Shown here: positions 42,690 through 51,734 of the stretch, piece by piece
How positions within the stretch are numbered: position 1 is the stretch's first letter
How the letters are laid out: each line of letters opens with the position of its first letter
DNA from: Flavobacterium album
Lineage (GTDB): Bacteria > Bacteroidota > Bacteroidia > Flavobacteriales > Flavobacteriaceae
Reading direction: 5' to 3'
DNA length: 64,000 nt
Assembly: GCF_003096035.1 (NCBI RefSeq)
Contig: NZ_CP029186.1
Coordinates: forward strand, 695,001-759,000
Position numbers and translations under genes: made by a program
Notes under the pieces: model-generated
Told to the model about the DNA's origin: nothing
The model's input: only the letters and a program-made list of their open reading frames with translations
The model's database searches: none

Positions 42690-44177
42690 TTGAAAAAGAC
42701 ACCCTTCATCCTGCTCCTTATAATTTTCGCGTCCTGTGCCGGAACGAAAAAGGTGGTGCAGGACTTTTCCGCGTTGCCGATGCCAAAATTTACCCGCCAA
42801 CAGGCAGAAGAAGACTTTGACCTCGAAGTAAAAGCCTTAAAAGAAGCACATACAGGTTTATACCGGTATGCATCGAAGGAGCAATTTGACTCGATAGTGA
42901 AAAGCCAGCGCAATAAAATTGCCGACAGTCTTAACGTATTCGAATTCTACAATATCGTTGCGCCAATTGTGGCATTTGCCAAAGAAGACCATTGCGATAT
43001 CGCACTTCCGGAAATGGCAAATGACTATCTCTCCGTGCATGGAAAATTCCTCCCGGTTGAGGTGGTAAGCCTTAATGAAAAGGTATATATCCTCAATGAC
43101 CCCGATGAAAAAGCCAGGATAACAGGCCATGAACTGCTGGCGGTGAATAGTGTTGCTATTACCGATATCTACCGTCACATCTTTAACACCTTTGCCGCCG
43201 ATGGTTTTGTGCGATCCTCCAAATTCAGGTATCTCGACTTTTCCGGGCTCGCAAGGGAATATGCAAAAACCGTAGGGCAGCCGGAAAGTTTTGAGCTCGA
43301 TACCCGAGATCCCGGGGGCCACAAGCAACATCATACAGTTAGAGCGTGCAGCTTTGCCTTATTCAAATCTATAACCGGGACATTAAAGCAAAAAGGCATC
43401 ATGAAGGGCCACCTTCCTCCCGCCTCCCTGACATTTGAGCCCGGGATAGCCATTCTTGCCGTTAATACCTTCAGCAATAAGCAGTATAAAACCGCCGGCA
43501 TGGACTTTAAGGATTTTATCAGGTCGGCTTTTGATTCGATTAAGGCAGTAAAGCCAAAAGCGCTAATCATCGATATTCGTGAGAATGGCGGCGGGTCGGA
43601 GGGAAACGAGGATTTCCTGTTCTCATTCCTTACCGGTAAGCCATATAACAAGTACAGGTATGTGCAGGCTTCGGGATTTACCTATTCTTTCCTTCAATAC
43701 ACCGACTACAGCAAGCCGGAAGACCGTGCGGAACTGGAAGCCGACCTGAAGGAAGAACACTATCTTTCTGAAGATGGCAGGATACTGCGCAAGCCGGGCA
43801 TTGAATCGGCAGCGCCTTTACAGCCGCAACCGTATAAAGGAGATGTATATGTGCTTACCAGCGGGTGGACGTATTCGGGCGGCGCGGAGTTTGCCTGCCT
43901 GATGCGGGAGCATACGAATGCACTATTTATCGGTGAAGAAGTGGGCGGCGGCTATTACGGCAATACAAGCGGCTACAGCCTGGAACTTACACTGCCCAAT
44001 ACGGGCATTACAACCGACTTGCCACTGCTAAAATTCGTACTGGATGTAAGCCCTAAGGTGCCTTTTGGGAGAGGCGTATTGCCGGACTACAACATACAGC
44101 CGGACATTAGTCAATTTTTAAAAGGCTATGATGCGGAAATGGAGTTTGCGAGGAAGCTTATACATGATAAAAAATGA
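42690..44177 (+). CDS. S41-family peptidase lipoprotein
   Basis: This 495-residue protease is exported and lipid-anchored (MKKTPFILLLIIFASC lipobox). A helical N-terminal region (about 30-130) is followed by a PDZ-like or variable part (about 110-200). The S41 catalytic core has LIIDIRENGGGSEGNEDFL and VYVLTSGWTYSGGAEFACLM, where the nucleophilic Ser of TYSGG is seen. C-terminal processing peptidases of this type degrade periplasmic or tail-tagged proteins. The first start is a TTG at 42690; no ATG gives the signal peptide. It follows the acetyltransferase by 17 bases. Confidence 0.9.
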   Translation: MKKTPFILLLIIFASCAGTKKVVQDFSALPMPKFTRQQAEEDFDLEVKALKEAHTGLYRYASKEQFDSIVKSQRNKIADSLNVFEFYNIVAPIVAFAKEDHCDIALPEMANDYLSVHGKFLPVEVVSLNEKVYILNDPDEKARITGHELLAVNSVAITDIYRHIFNTFAADGFVRSSKFRYLDFSGLAREYAKTVGQPESFELDTRDPGGHKQHHTVRACSFALFKSITGTLKQKGIMKGHLPPASLTFEPGIAILAVNTFSNKQYKTAGMDFKDFIRSAFDSIKAVKPKALIIDIRENGGGSEGNEDFLFSFLTGKPYNKYRYVQASGFTYSFLQYTDYSKPEDRAELEADLKEEHYLSEDGRILRKPGIESAAPLQPQPYKGDVYVLTSGWTYSGGAEFACLMREHTNALFIGEEVGGGYYGNTSGYSLELTLPNTGITTDLPLLKFVLDVSPKVPFGRGVLPDYNIQPDISQFLKGYDAEMEFARKLIHDKK

Positions 44178-44181
44178 TAAC

Positions 44182-44214
44182 AAAAAAGACTGCCCCTTTC
44201 GAGACAGTCCTTTT
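44182..44214. terminator. Bidirectional terminator between S41 and M12B-like protease genes
   Basis: GACTG (44188-44192) and CAGTC (44205-44209) form the core of a stem. Runs of A on the left and TTTT on the right give T tracts on both strands. The two genes converge here. Confidence 0.7.
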
Positions 44215-44234
44215 CAATTTGGAGTTAGCAACAA

Positions 44235-47200
44235 TTATTTTTTGATGAACCTCAGCATGGATCGCGTTCCGTTATCGTTTATTTCGATAAGATAGCTTCC
44301 TGCTGCCAGGCGCGATACATCTACGACGCCATTTACAGGAATACCTTTACCGGCTTCCTGGCCTGCTATGGTATATATCGTATAGGCTGCTTTTTCGGAG
44401 ATGTTCGTAATGTTCAGTACATTTTCCGACGGGTTAGGATACAATGTAATCGCTACGGTGGAAGACTCTGCTGCCCTTGCCGAACTGCCTATAACTACCG
44501 TATAATCTTCCACTTCACCATAAGAGAACGCCTCGCAGGCAGTAGGTATGGCATTATATTTCATTGAAACCCGCATACGTGTAGCGCCTGTTGATGCTGT
44601 TGAAGGTATGGTGATCGAGCCGCTCACCGGGGTGGTTGTCGAAGCTGCTTTGCTCCACACCAATTCACCCGAATCGGAAAAATCGCCATCGGCATTATAA
44701 TCGATCCACACCGCGTAGCCTTCATTGTAGGTGCTGCCTGTCCATGCCGGGGTGATCGTAATGGTATACGCGCTGCCTTTGCTTACCGAAGTTGAAAGCG
44801 AAGTAAAGTTGCCATACCCTGCATTGGCACCCGACAGGTTGTTGATAGTGCCAAACTGCACCCTGTTGATGTACTCGTCGCTCACGCTGTTGCCTTTGGA
44901 AGTACAATAGGTTAGCGTGTTGCTGAGGGTAGTCACATTCACCATATTGCTGGCCACAGAAATATTGCCTGCCGCATCTTTGGCTTTCACTGAGAAACTG
45001 TAGGCCGTGGCTGCCGTAAGGCCGGTTACTGTGTAAGTTGTCCCGGTCACGCTGGTGATAATGGTTGCCCCCTGGTACACATCATATCCTGTTACGGCAA
45101 CATTATCGGTAGCGCCTGTCCAGGAAAGATTGGTAGTAGTCTGGGTCGTGCCAGAAGCGGTAAGTGTTGGCGCTGTAGGTGCGGTTGTATCTGCAGAACC
45201 CGCCTGTATGTTGACAGTATAATCTTCCACTTCGCCATACGAGAAGGTTTCGCAGGCTGTCGGTACGCCATTGTATTTCATCGACACGCGCATACGGGTA
45301 GCGCCTGTTGCCGCCGTGGCCGGAACCGTAAAGCTTCCTGTCGCCGGGGCTGTTGTCGCGGCAGCTTTGCTCCAAACCAATTCACCGGAATCGTCAAAGT
45401 CCTTGTCGCCGTTATAGTCTATCCATACGGCATAACCTTCGGCGTAGGCCGTACCAGTCCAGGTTGGGGTTACCATTATGGTATACGCCGTGCTTTTATT
45501 CAGGTTGGTTGATAAAGATGTAAAATCGGTATAACCGCCTGCGCCTCCTGCAGAAGCATTGTTGATCGTACCTAATTGTACCCTGCCGATATACTCATCG
45601 GATACTGTAGTGCCTGCCGATGCGCAATAGGTTCCGGTAGCTGCAAGTGTCGTTACACTTACCGTGTTGCTTGCCGCTGAAGAATTGCCCGCCGCATCTT
45701 TTGCTTTTACCGAGAAAGTATAAGCCGTTGCAGCCGTAAGCTCTGTTACAGTATAAGTAGTGCCGGTTACATTGGCTTTCAGCGTAGCTCCCTGGTACAC
45801 ATCATAACCTGTTACAGCAATGTTATCCGTTGAGGCCGACCATGAAAGATTGGTTGTAGTTTGCGTAGTGCCCGATGCAACAAGATTGAGTGGTGTGCTT
45901 GGCGGGGTTGCATCGCCTCCTCCGCTTGCGGTAATGGTAAAGTTGGCATTCGAAATATCAAAGAAGATGTGGTTCGAGCCTTTAACCATGATCCTGTTGG
46001 TTGTGCCCGGATTGTTCGGTACCGTGATGGTTTGCGTGCCATCATTCGGTGTACCGCTTAATATGGTTATCGGATACGTGTCGCCTCCGTCGGTAGAAAG
46101 GAGGATATCCACATTGGCAGCATTAACGCCATTGGCCGTAGTGCCTGCTACATTCCACGTTACGGTTTGCGTAGAGCCTGCCGCCCATGAAACTGCGGTA
46201 TTTGGCGCACTTACGGTAAATGGCCCAGCTGTTGCATTTACGGTTACTACCATATCGTCACTATTGTTGGCCGGGCCGCCTGCGTGGTTATCGCGTACGG
46301 TAAGCCTGAAGTTAAGTGTCCTTGCTACGTTCGGCACCGCTTCCCATTGCCATGAGGTAGCGCCGGTCTTAATGGTCGCCATCCTTGGGAACACTCTTGA
46401 CCCGCCGGTCGTTGGCACATAGGAACGAAATGCCGGGCCCGATGTCGCTGTTACGCTCGGGTAGGTTGTGGATGTTGTCCCCGAGTTCATCTGCTCCCAG
46501 CAGTAGGTAAGCCCGCTGTCGTTGGCATCGGTACCCGAGCCTGTCAGCATGAATGGCGTTCCTTTTGGTATGGTATAATCCAGTCCGGCATTGGCGGTTG
46601 GTATCGCATTGCCGGTCGTGGTATTGGTCTGGCAGGTGGTTGTTTTTACATAGTTGGTTACCTGCTGGATGCTTACGGCATGGAAGAACGGGTCGCTGTG
46701 CGGCTGGACATCGGTAGCGCCGGTGATGCCTGCATAGCCCATAATGGTAGTACCACTGCCCGGCTCGTTCTGTACGCCTGAACCCTCGTTGCTAAAGGTA
46801 AAAGTATGGTTCGCGCCAAACTGGTGGCCCATTTCGTGGGCTACGAAGTCGATATCAAAATTATCGCCTACAGGAGCGGTACTGGTTGTAAAGCCGCTTC
46901 CCTTGCCGCTCGCGCAAACGCACCCGATACAGCCGGCATTACCGTTATTGCCGATAGCCGACATGAGGTGGCCCACATCATAGTTGGCATTGCCGATAAC
47001 ACTTGTAAGGGTTGACTGCAGTTCGCTGTTATAGTTAGCATCGGTACTGCCATACGGATCGGAAGCCGCGCTTGTGTAAATAACCGCATCCGTATTGGAG
47101 ATAAGGACCATATTTACGCCAAAATCCTTTTCGAACACACCATTCACGCGGGTCATGGTGGTGTTGATAGCGGCAAGCGCAAGGGCTTTGGTACCGCCAT

Positions 47201-47840
47201 AGTAAGCAGTATATTCTCCGGTCACGCTCATGGCCAGGCGGTAGGTGCGCAGCTTTCCGTCGTCGGCGTTCGGCCTTTGCTCCAGGTCGGTTGCGGCGAT
47301 CTGGCGGCGGGCGTGGTCGGCTACTTCACATTCAAATTTGGTGAAAGGAGGCGATTTCTGTGTCCTCTTATAAACAGAATAAGTTTTCAGGTCGGTCGAA
47401 TACGGCTCGATAAATACGCTTGGCCTGTCGGCAGCGGTCATCATGGTTTGCAGGCCTAAAGGTGAAACGCTGAAACGGATGATCGCGGTTGGATCGTCGA
47501 TGCCCTGGCCGGCATAGGACCTGATCTCAGGGTAGCGCGCAGTGAGCTCGGGATCCATCACGGGCGCTTCCACGATACGGAAACGCTCCAGCGTACCCTC
47601 AGCATTCGGGAAGTAAACGATAACGGAAGATTTTACAGTACCCCGCAGCGGCGCCTTTGCCAGTTCAGCTTTCAGCGACGGGATGTCGAGGTTGTACAAA
47701 TGTTTCGAAGGAAGCGTTTCCCTGTCTTTAAAGGTAAGGATACCGCTTTTCTCCGGTGTGGCTTTCCAGAACAATTTGCCCTCCTGTGCAAATGCAAAAC
47801 CGGAAACCACCAATGCAATGGCAAGTAATGTTTTTTTCAT
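44235..47840 (-). CDS. Secreted M12B reprolysin-like metalloprotease with FN3, GEVED and T9SS type A domains
   Basis: This 1201-residue protease is made with a signal peptide (MKKTLLAIALVVSGFAFAQ) and a propeptide (about 20-190). The zinc motif HEMGHQFGANHTF lies at about 333 and a downstream Met-turn-like IMGYAGITG. Two fibronectin III domains (about 655-735, 885-970) alternate with two GEVED domains (SYGEVEDYTVNIQ near 870, SYGEVEDYTVVIG near 1110). The C terminus (about 1128-1201, YPNPSENVLNI ... GSYLIEINDNG) is the T9SS type A sorting signal. It should be secreted to the surface or medium. Substrate unknown. It is a single gene on the minus strand. Confidence 0.93.
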   Translation of the reverse strand: MKKTLLAIALVVSGFAFAQEGKLFWKATPEKSGILTFKDRETLPSKHLYNLDIPSLKAELAKAPLRGTVKSSVIVYFPNAEGTLERFRIVEAPVMDPELTARYPEIRSYAGQGIDDPTAIIRFSVSPLGLQTMMTAADRPSVFIEPYSTDLKTYSVYKRTQKSPPFTKFECEVADHARRQIAATDLEQRPNADDGKLRTYRLAMSVTGEYTAYYGGTKALALAAINTTMTRVNGVFEKDFGVNMVLISNTDAVIYTSAASDPYGSTDANYNSELQSTLTSVIGNANYDVGHLMSAIGNNGNAGCIGCVCASGKGSGFTTSTAPVGDNFDIDFVAHEMGHQFGANHTFTFSNEGSGVQNEPGSGTTIMGYAGITGATDVQPHSDPFFHAVSIQQVTNYVKTTTCQTNTTTGNAIPTANAGLDYTIPKGTPFMLTGSGTDANDSGLTYCWEQMNSGTTSTTYPSVTATSGPAFRSYVPTTGGSRVFPRMATIKTGATSWQWEAVPNVARTLNFRLTVRDNHAGGPANNSDDMVVTVNATAGPFTVSAPNTAVSWAAGSTQTVTWNVAGTTANGVNAANVDILLSTDGGDTYPITILSGTPNDGTQTITVPNNPGTTNRIMVKGSNHIFFDISNANFTITASGGGDATPPSTPLNLVASGTTQTTTNLSWSASTDNIAVTGYDVYQGATLKANVTGTTYTVTELTAATAYTFSVKAKDAAGNSSAASNTVSVTTLAATGTYCASAGTTVSDEYIGRVQLGTINNASAGGAGGYTDFTSLSTNLNKSTAYTIMVTPTWTGTAYAEGYAVWIDYNGDKDFDDSGELVWSKAAATTAPATGSFTVPATAATGATRMRVSMKYNGVPTACETFSYGEVEDYTVNIQAGSADTTAPTAPTLTASGTTQTTTNLSWTGATDNVAVTGYDVYQGATIITSVTGTTYTVTGLTAATAYSFSVKAKDAAGNISVASNMVNVTTLSNTLTYCTSKGNSVSDEYINRVQFGTINNLSGANAGYGNFTSLSTSVSKGSAYTITITPAWTGSTYNEGYAVWIDYNADGDFSDSGELVWSKAASTTTPVSGSITIPSTASTGATRMRVSMKYNAIPTACEAFSYGEVEDYTVVIGSSARAAESSTVAITLYPNPSENVLNITNISEKAAYTIYTIAGQEAGKGIPVNGVVDVSRLAAGSYLIEINDNGTRSMLRFIKK

Positions 47841-48092
47841 ATTTTATAAATTCAAGTTTCTATAAAAGTAGAATATTATTTGAACAAAAAACAAAATATA
47901 TGTGAAAATTGTAACAATTATGCGTTTTATAAGTAAAATATTCACAAAATATATAAATATTTAAAAATAAAATATTGTCAGAAAAATTGTTAAATAGGTG
48001 CGAAAAGCAGAAAACAGGCACTTAAATATCCCGCGCCTAAAGACGGTTTAAAAAAATATGAGTAATTTCACGCTCTTTAAATGCCCTGATGG

Positions 48093-49340
48093 ATGAAAAG
48101 CAATACTAAACTGTTCATAGCCATACTGGCCGGCCTCGTACTCGGGATCGGTCTCGGCTATTTTGTGTACAAGGGCTATACTAAAGATGAAGCAAAGGAA
48201 TTTGCTGTAAGCATCAAGCTTCTGGGTACTATTTTCATCCGTATGGTGCAGATGATCATTGCGCCCCTGGTGTTCTCTACCCTTGTAGTGGGCATTGCCA
48301 AAATGGGCGACATGAAGCTTGTAGGACGCGTAGGCGGCAAAGCAATGGGTTGGTTCATCTCAGCTTCGCTGGTGTCGCTGCTGCTGGGAATGGTTTTAGT
48401 CAACTGGCTGCAGCCGGGCAGGAATACCGATGTCACTATGGAATCGGTTGCATCGGCAGACGAGCTTGTGAAGAATGTTGATTCGTTTTCCCTTGAAAAA
48501 TTTGTAACCCACGTCGTGCCTAAAAGCATCGTGGAGGCCATGGCCACAAATGAGATATTACAAATTGTAATTTTTTCTATAATGTTCGGTATTGCTTTAG
48601 CCGCTATTGGCGAATTAGGCAAGCCGGTCATAAAAGTGCTCGATATTATTTCGCATGCCATTTTGAAGATGGTGGGCTACATCATGTGGGTAGCGCCATT
48701 TGGCGTATTTGGCGCGGTTGCCGGTGCGGTTGCCGTTTACGGCTTCGACATCTGGGAACTATATGCCAACTACCTTGCATCCTTTGCATTAGGCATCTTA
48801 TTATTATGGGTATTGCTGCTTGCCGTAGGCTACCTGATTTTGGGCAACAGGCTCTGGACACTGCTTAAAAGGCTTGCGAGCCCTTTGCTCATCGCTTTTT
48901 CAACCACGAGCAGCGAGGCCGTTTTCCCGAAACTTACCGAAGAGCTGGAGCGTTTTGGTTGCGACCCTAAAATCGTTTCGTTTACCTTACCGTTGGGCTA
49001 TTCGTTCAACCTTGACGGCAGCATGATGTACATGACTTTTGCCAGCCTTTTCATCGCGCAGGTATACGGTATCGATATGTCTATCGAAAAACAATTGGTA
49101 ATGCTGCTGGTGCTTATGCTTACCAGCAAAGGCGTTGCCGGGGTGCCGAGGGCTTCGCTTATAGTAGTGGTCGCCACGTGTGCCATGTTTGGCATACCGC
49201 CGGAAGGGATAGCCCTGATATTGCCTATCGACCATTTTTGCGATATGGCACGCAGCATGACCAATGTACTTGGCAATGCGCTTGCTACCAGCGCTGTGGA
49301 TAAATGGGAAGCTAAAAATACAATCAATCATCAAACATAA
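48093..49340 (+). CDS. Dicarboxylate/amino acid:cation symporter (DAACS family)
   Basis: This 415-residue inner-membrane transporter imports glutamate, aspartate or C4-dicarboxylates with Na+ or H+. It has the family hallmarks: TM helices at the N terminus (IAILAGLVLGIGLGYFVY), VQMIIAPLVFSTLVVGIAKM, hairpin HP1 FSTTSSEAVFP (about 269), helix VII YSFNLDGSMMY (about 303), HP2 GVAGVPRAS and helix VIII DHFCDMARSMTNVLGN (about 380). Exact substrate is unclear, because the usual Arg of glutamate transporters is not placed with certainty here. It is likely first of an operon with dedA (five-base gap) and an oxidoreductase gene. Confidence 0.94.
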   Translation: MKSNTKLFIAILAGLVLGIGLGYFVYKGYTKDEAKEFAVSIKLLGTIFIRMVQMIIAPLVFSTLVVGIAKMGDMKLVGRVGGKAMGWFISASLVSLLLGMVLVNWLQPGRNTDVTMESVASADELVKNVDSFSLEKFVTHVVPKSIVEAMATNEILQIVIFSIMFGIALAAIGELGKPVIKVLDIISHAILKMVGYIMWVAPFGVFGAVAGAVAVYGFDIWELYANYLASFALGILLLWVLLLAVGYLILGNRLWTLLKRLASPLLIAFSTTSSEAVFPKLTEELERFGCDPKIVSFTLPLGYSFNLDGSMMYMTFASLFIAQVYGIDMSIEKQLVMLLVLMLTSKGVAGVPRASLIVVVATCAMFGIPPEGIALILPIDHFCDMARSMTNVLGNALATSAVDKWEAKNTINHQT

Positions 49341-49345
49341 CTTAT

Positions 49346-50056
49346 ATGGACAGTTTTCACTGGACACAATTATTAAATCCTGAATTTTATATCAACCTCG
49401 AAATAGGCGGGGTAGCCGTAGGCATCTACGTAGTGCTTTTTATCGTTTTTGCCGAGACAGGGCTTTTCGCCGGATTTTTCCTGCCGGGAGACAGCCTGTT
49501 GTTCCTTGCCGGAATTTACAGCAATGAGCTCATGGCAACCGTGATGCCTATGGACAGCGATTTCCTAAACGTAACAGTACTATCTGTATTTGTTGCTTTA
49601 GCAGGGATTGTGGGTAACACCTTCGGGTACTGGTTCGGAGCCAAAAGCGGGACCTATCTTTATAAGAAAGAAGACTCTTTCTGGTTCAAAAAGAAATACC
49701 TCATCCAATCGCATGACTTTTTTGAAAAGCACGGCGGAAGGGCCATCATTTTTGCACGTTTCCTTCCTGTGATACGGACTTTTGCACCTATCATAGCCGG
49801 TGTAGTGGGGATGGAGAAGAAAAAATTCATGCTTTTCAATATCATAAGCTCTGTGCTTTGGTCGTTTACGCTCATATTTGCCGGGCACTACCTCCAGGAG
49901 TTGTTCCTTGGCTGGGGCATTGACCTTAAATCGCATATTGAGATCATCATCATCGGCATCGTGCTTGTGACTACCGTTCCGGTAATCGTGAACGCTATTA
50001 AAGGCAATAAAGTTACCGAGGAGGAAGCTGCTGAGAAAATAGCCGACAAAGAATAA
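49346..50056 (+). CDS. DedA-family membrane protein
   Basis: This 236-residue inner-membrane protein has the DedA/VTT pattern: ETGLFAGFFLPGDSLLFLAG, GNTFGYWFGAKSG, FFEKHGGRAIIFARFLPVIR, TFAPIIAGVVGMEKKKFMLF. The conserved Glu, Gly-Pro and Arg residues of the family are present. DedA proteins support membrane lipid transport (undecaprenyl-phosphate or phosphatidylethanolamine flipping) and envelope homeostasis. It follows the symporter by five bases and is followed by a FAD oxidoreductase after 22 bases, so co-transcription is likely, though the functional link is unclear. Confidence 0.93.
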   Translation: MDSFHWTQLLNPEFYINLEIGGVAVGIYVVLFIVFAETGLFAGFFLPGDSLLFLAGIYSNELMATVMPMDSDFLNVTVLSVFVALAGIVGNTFGYWFGAKSGTYLYKKEDSFWFKKKYLIQSHDFFEKHGGRAIIFARFLPVIRTFAPIIAGVVGMEKKKFMLFNIISSVLWSFTLIFAGHYLQELFLGWGIDLKSHIEIIIIGIVLVTTVPVIVNAIKGNKVTEEEAAEKIADKE

Positions 50057-50078
50057 ACAAACTTAATTCCGCAATGCC

Positions 50079-51191
50079 ATGAACCTTAGCTATTGGGAAA
50101 TTCAGCACTGGTTTACGGATATTGATTACACTATTGTGGGCAGCGGCATTGTGGGCCTGCATACGGCACTACGGCTACGTGAGCGCTTTCCTGAAAGCAA
50201 AATACTGGTTCTGGAAAAAGGCCCGCTACCACAGGGGGCGAGTACCAAGAATGCAGGGTTCGCCTGCTTCGGCAGCCTTTCGGAAATCATAAGCGACCTG
50301 AACAACCATACCGAAGAAGAAGTTATTTCCCTCATTCAAAAACGCTGGCAGGGATTACAGTTACTCCGCAAAAGGCTGGGCGATGCTGCCATCGACTTTA
50401 AGCCCTATGGCGGTTATGAGCTTTTCCTCAAGGATGATACTGCCGGGTATGAGGAATGTCTGCGCAAAATGCCTTTTGTAAATGAGGTATTGCGACCGCT
50501 ATTTAAAGCCGATGTATTCGCCAAAGAAGTGGATCGCTTTGATTTTAAGGGAATACAGGAGTATCTTGTCTTCAATCCGTTTGAAGGGCAGATAGATACC
50601 GGCCTGATGATGCAGGCGCTTTTGAAAGAAGCTGCTGCACAAAACATACTTATACTGAATAACCAAACCGTTACCGCTTACCATGAAAAGCAGGATGGCG
50701 TAACGGTAAGCCTGGGCGATTTCAGCTTTACTACAAAGAAATTAATATTCACTACGAACGGGTTTGCGAGCAGCATTACAAATGGCGCCGTTACCCCCGC
50801 ACGTGCCCAGGTGCTCATTACCGAACCGATACCCAATCTTGACATACGCGGTACCTTCCATATCGACCGCGGGTATTATTACTTCCGCAATATCAACAAT
50901 CGCATCCTTTTTGGCGGCGGCCGCAACCTTGACTTTGAAGGCGAGACTACCACGCGATTCGGGCAATCTGAAATCATCCAGAACCAACTGGAAAAAATCC
51001 TTCGCGAAGTGATCCTTCCGGGTACCGACTTTACAGTTGCCCATCGCTGGAGCGGCATAATGGGACTAGGCAGCCAGAAGAACCCTATTGTACAGCAACT
51101 ATCCGACCATGTGTACTGCGGCGTAAGGCTGGGTGGCATGGGTGTGGCGATAGGGAGTATTGTGGGGATGGAGTTGGCGGATTTGGTATAG
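50079..51191 (+). CDS. FAD-dependent oxidoreductase (DAO family)
   Basis: The 370-residue flavoprotein has the Rossmann dinucleotide motif YTIVGSGIVGLHTALRLRER with the Glu-containing VLEKG, ASTKNAGFACFGS, and the C-terminal HRWSGIMGLGSQKNPIV and GVRLGGMGVAIGS. These are marks of the D-amino-acid oxidase/glycine oxidase type. The substrate, probably an amine or amino acid, is unknown. It is the third gene of the symporter-dedA cluster, 22 bases after dedA. Its downstream gap (51192-51734) has only repeats. Confidence 0.9.
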   Translation: MNLSYWEIQHWFTDIDYTIVGSGIVGLHTALRLRERFPESKILVLEKGPLPQGASTKNAGFACFGSLSEIISDLNNHTEEEVISLIQKRWQGLQLLRKRLGDAAIDFKPYGGYELFLKDDTAGYEECLRKMPFVNEVLRPLFKADVFAKEVDRFDFKGIQEYLVFNPFEGQIDTGLMMQALLKEAAAQNILILNNQTVTAYHEKQDGVTVSLGDFSFTTKKLIFTTNGFASSITNGAVTPARAQVLITEPIPNLDIRGTFHIDRGYYYFRNINNRILFGGGRNLDFEGETTTRFGQSEIIQNQLEKILREVILPGTDFTVAHRWSGIMGLGSQKNPIVQQLSDHVYCGVRLGGMGVAIGSIVGMELADLV

Positions 51192-51532
51192 ACCTACTTC
51201 TTCTTTTGTCTTGAAACAAAAGAAGCAAAAATTCAAGGCTCCAAATATTTCACTTAAAATCTACGGCAAGCTTCTCCCATCGCGACCCAAGCCGCTCGAA
51301 CAGAGTTCTTCGCTCGTGGGTCGCTCTCCTTCTCCCAACGCTGAATCTTCCCTTGATTTTTACGCGAAATATTTTATGCCGAACTTCACTCAAACCTGCT
51401 TACCCGGACGTTACAAACACATACAAAGTTTCGTGATTAGCCCTGATATAAGCGGCATCCCCGACGAAGGAGGGATAGAGCGGATAGCAGGAATTGCCAC
51501 TACTGGAAATGCCCAAGCTTTTTGCTCATGAA

Positions 51533-51588
51533 AAAAGTCCTCTCCCTCGGCCCCCTCTCCCAAGGAGAGGGGAGCGAGACGTGCTTAC
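51533..51588. repeat. C/G-rich repeat, third intergenic copy
   Basis: AAAAGTCCTCTCCCTCGGCC continues to a hairpin CCCCTCTCCCAAGGAGAGGG and ends GAGACGTGCTTACTC. It matches 40306-40360 closely and shares CTGCTTACTC-like ends with 34290-34303. Confidence 0.7.
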
Positions 51589-51699
51589 TCTTATGTGCTA
51601 ATCATTCAACAATAATCGCATTATTAAATTTACGAAGTATGCAAGCCCTTTTTTATATTAAATCTGTAACACAACGCGCCAAATACCGTCCAATAGTTT

Positions 51700-51707
51700 T
51701 ATTTTTG
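51700..51707 (+). promoter_or_regulatory. -7 promoter element of the second S9 peptidase gene
   Basis: TATTTTTG matches TAnnTTTG, 27 bases before the ATG at 51735. Confidence 0.5.
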
Positions 51708-51734
51708 GTAAAGTTTTTATAACCAAATGATATT

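Larger units (their letters stand above)
51192..51734. other. 543-base intergenic region with repeats, no gene
   Basis: A hairpin TTCTTTTGT/ACAAAAGAA (51201-51224) is followed by a low-complexity repeat-like stretch. The C/G-rich unit at 51533-51588 shares AAAGTCCTCTCCC with 40306-40433. A -7 element TATTTTTG at 51700-51707 serves the next gene. Short frames present here have no family signal and look like chance. Confidence 0.65.

Noticed and set aside
51160..51531. 123-codon frame running from the oxidoreductase end into repeats
   Set aside because: It overlaps the 3' end of the FAD enzyme gene in another frame and then consists of repeat DNA.
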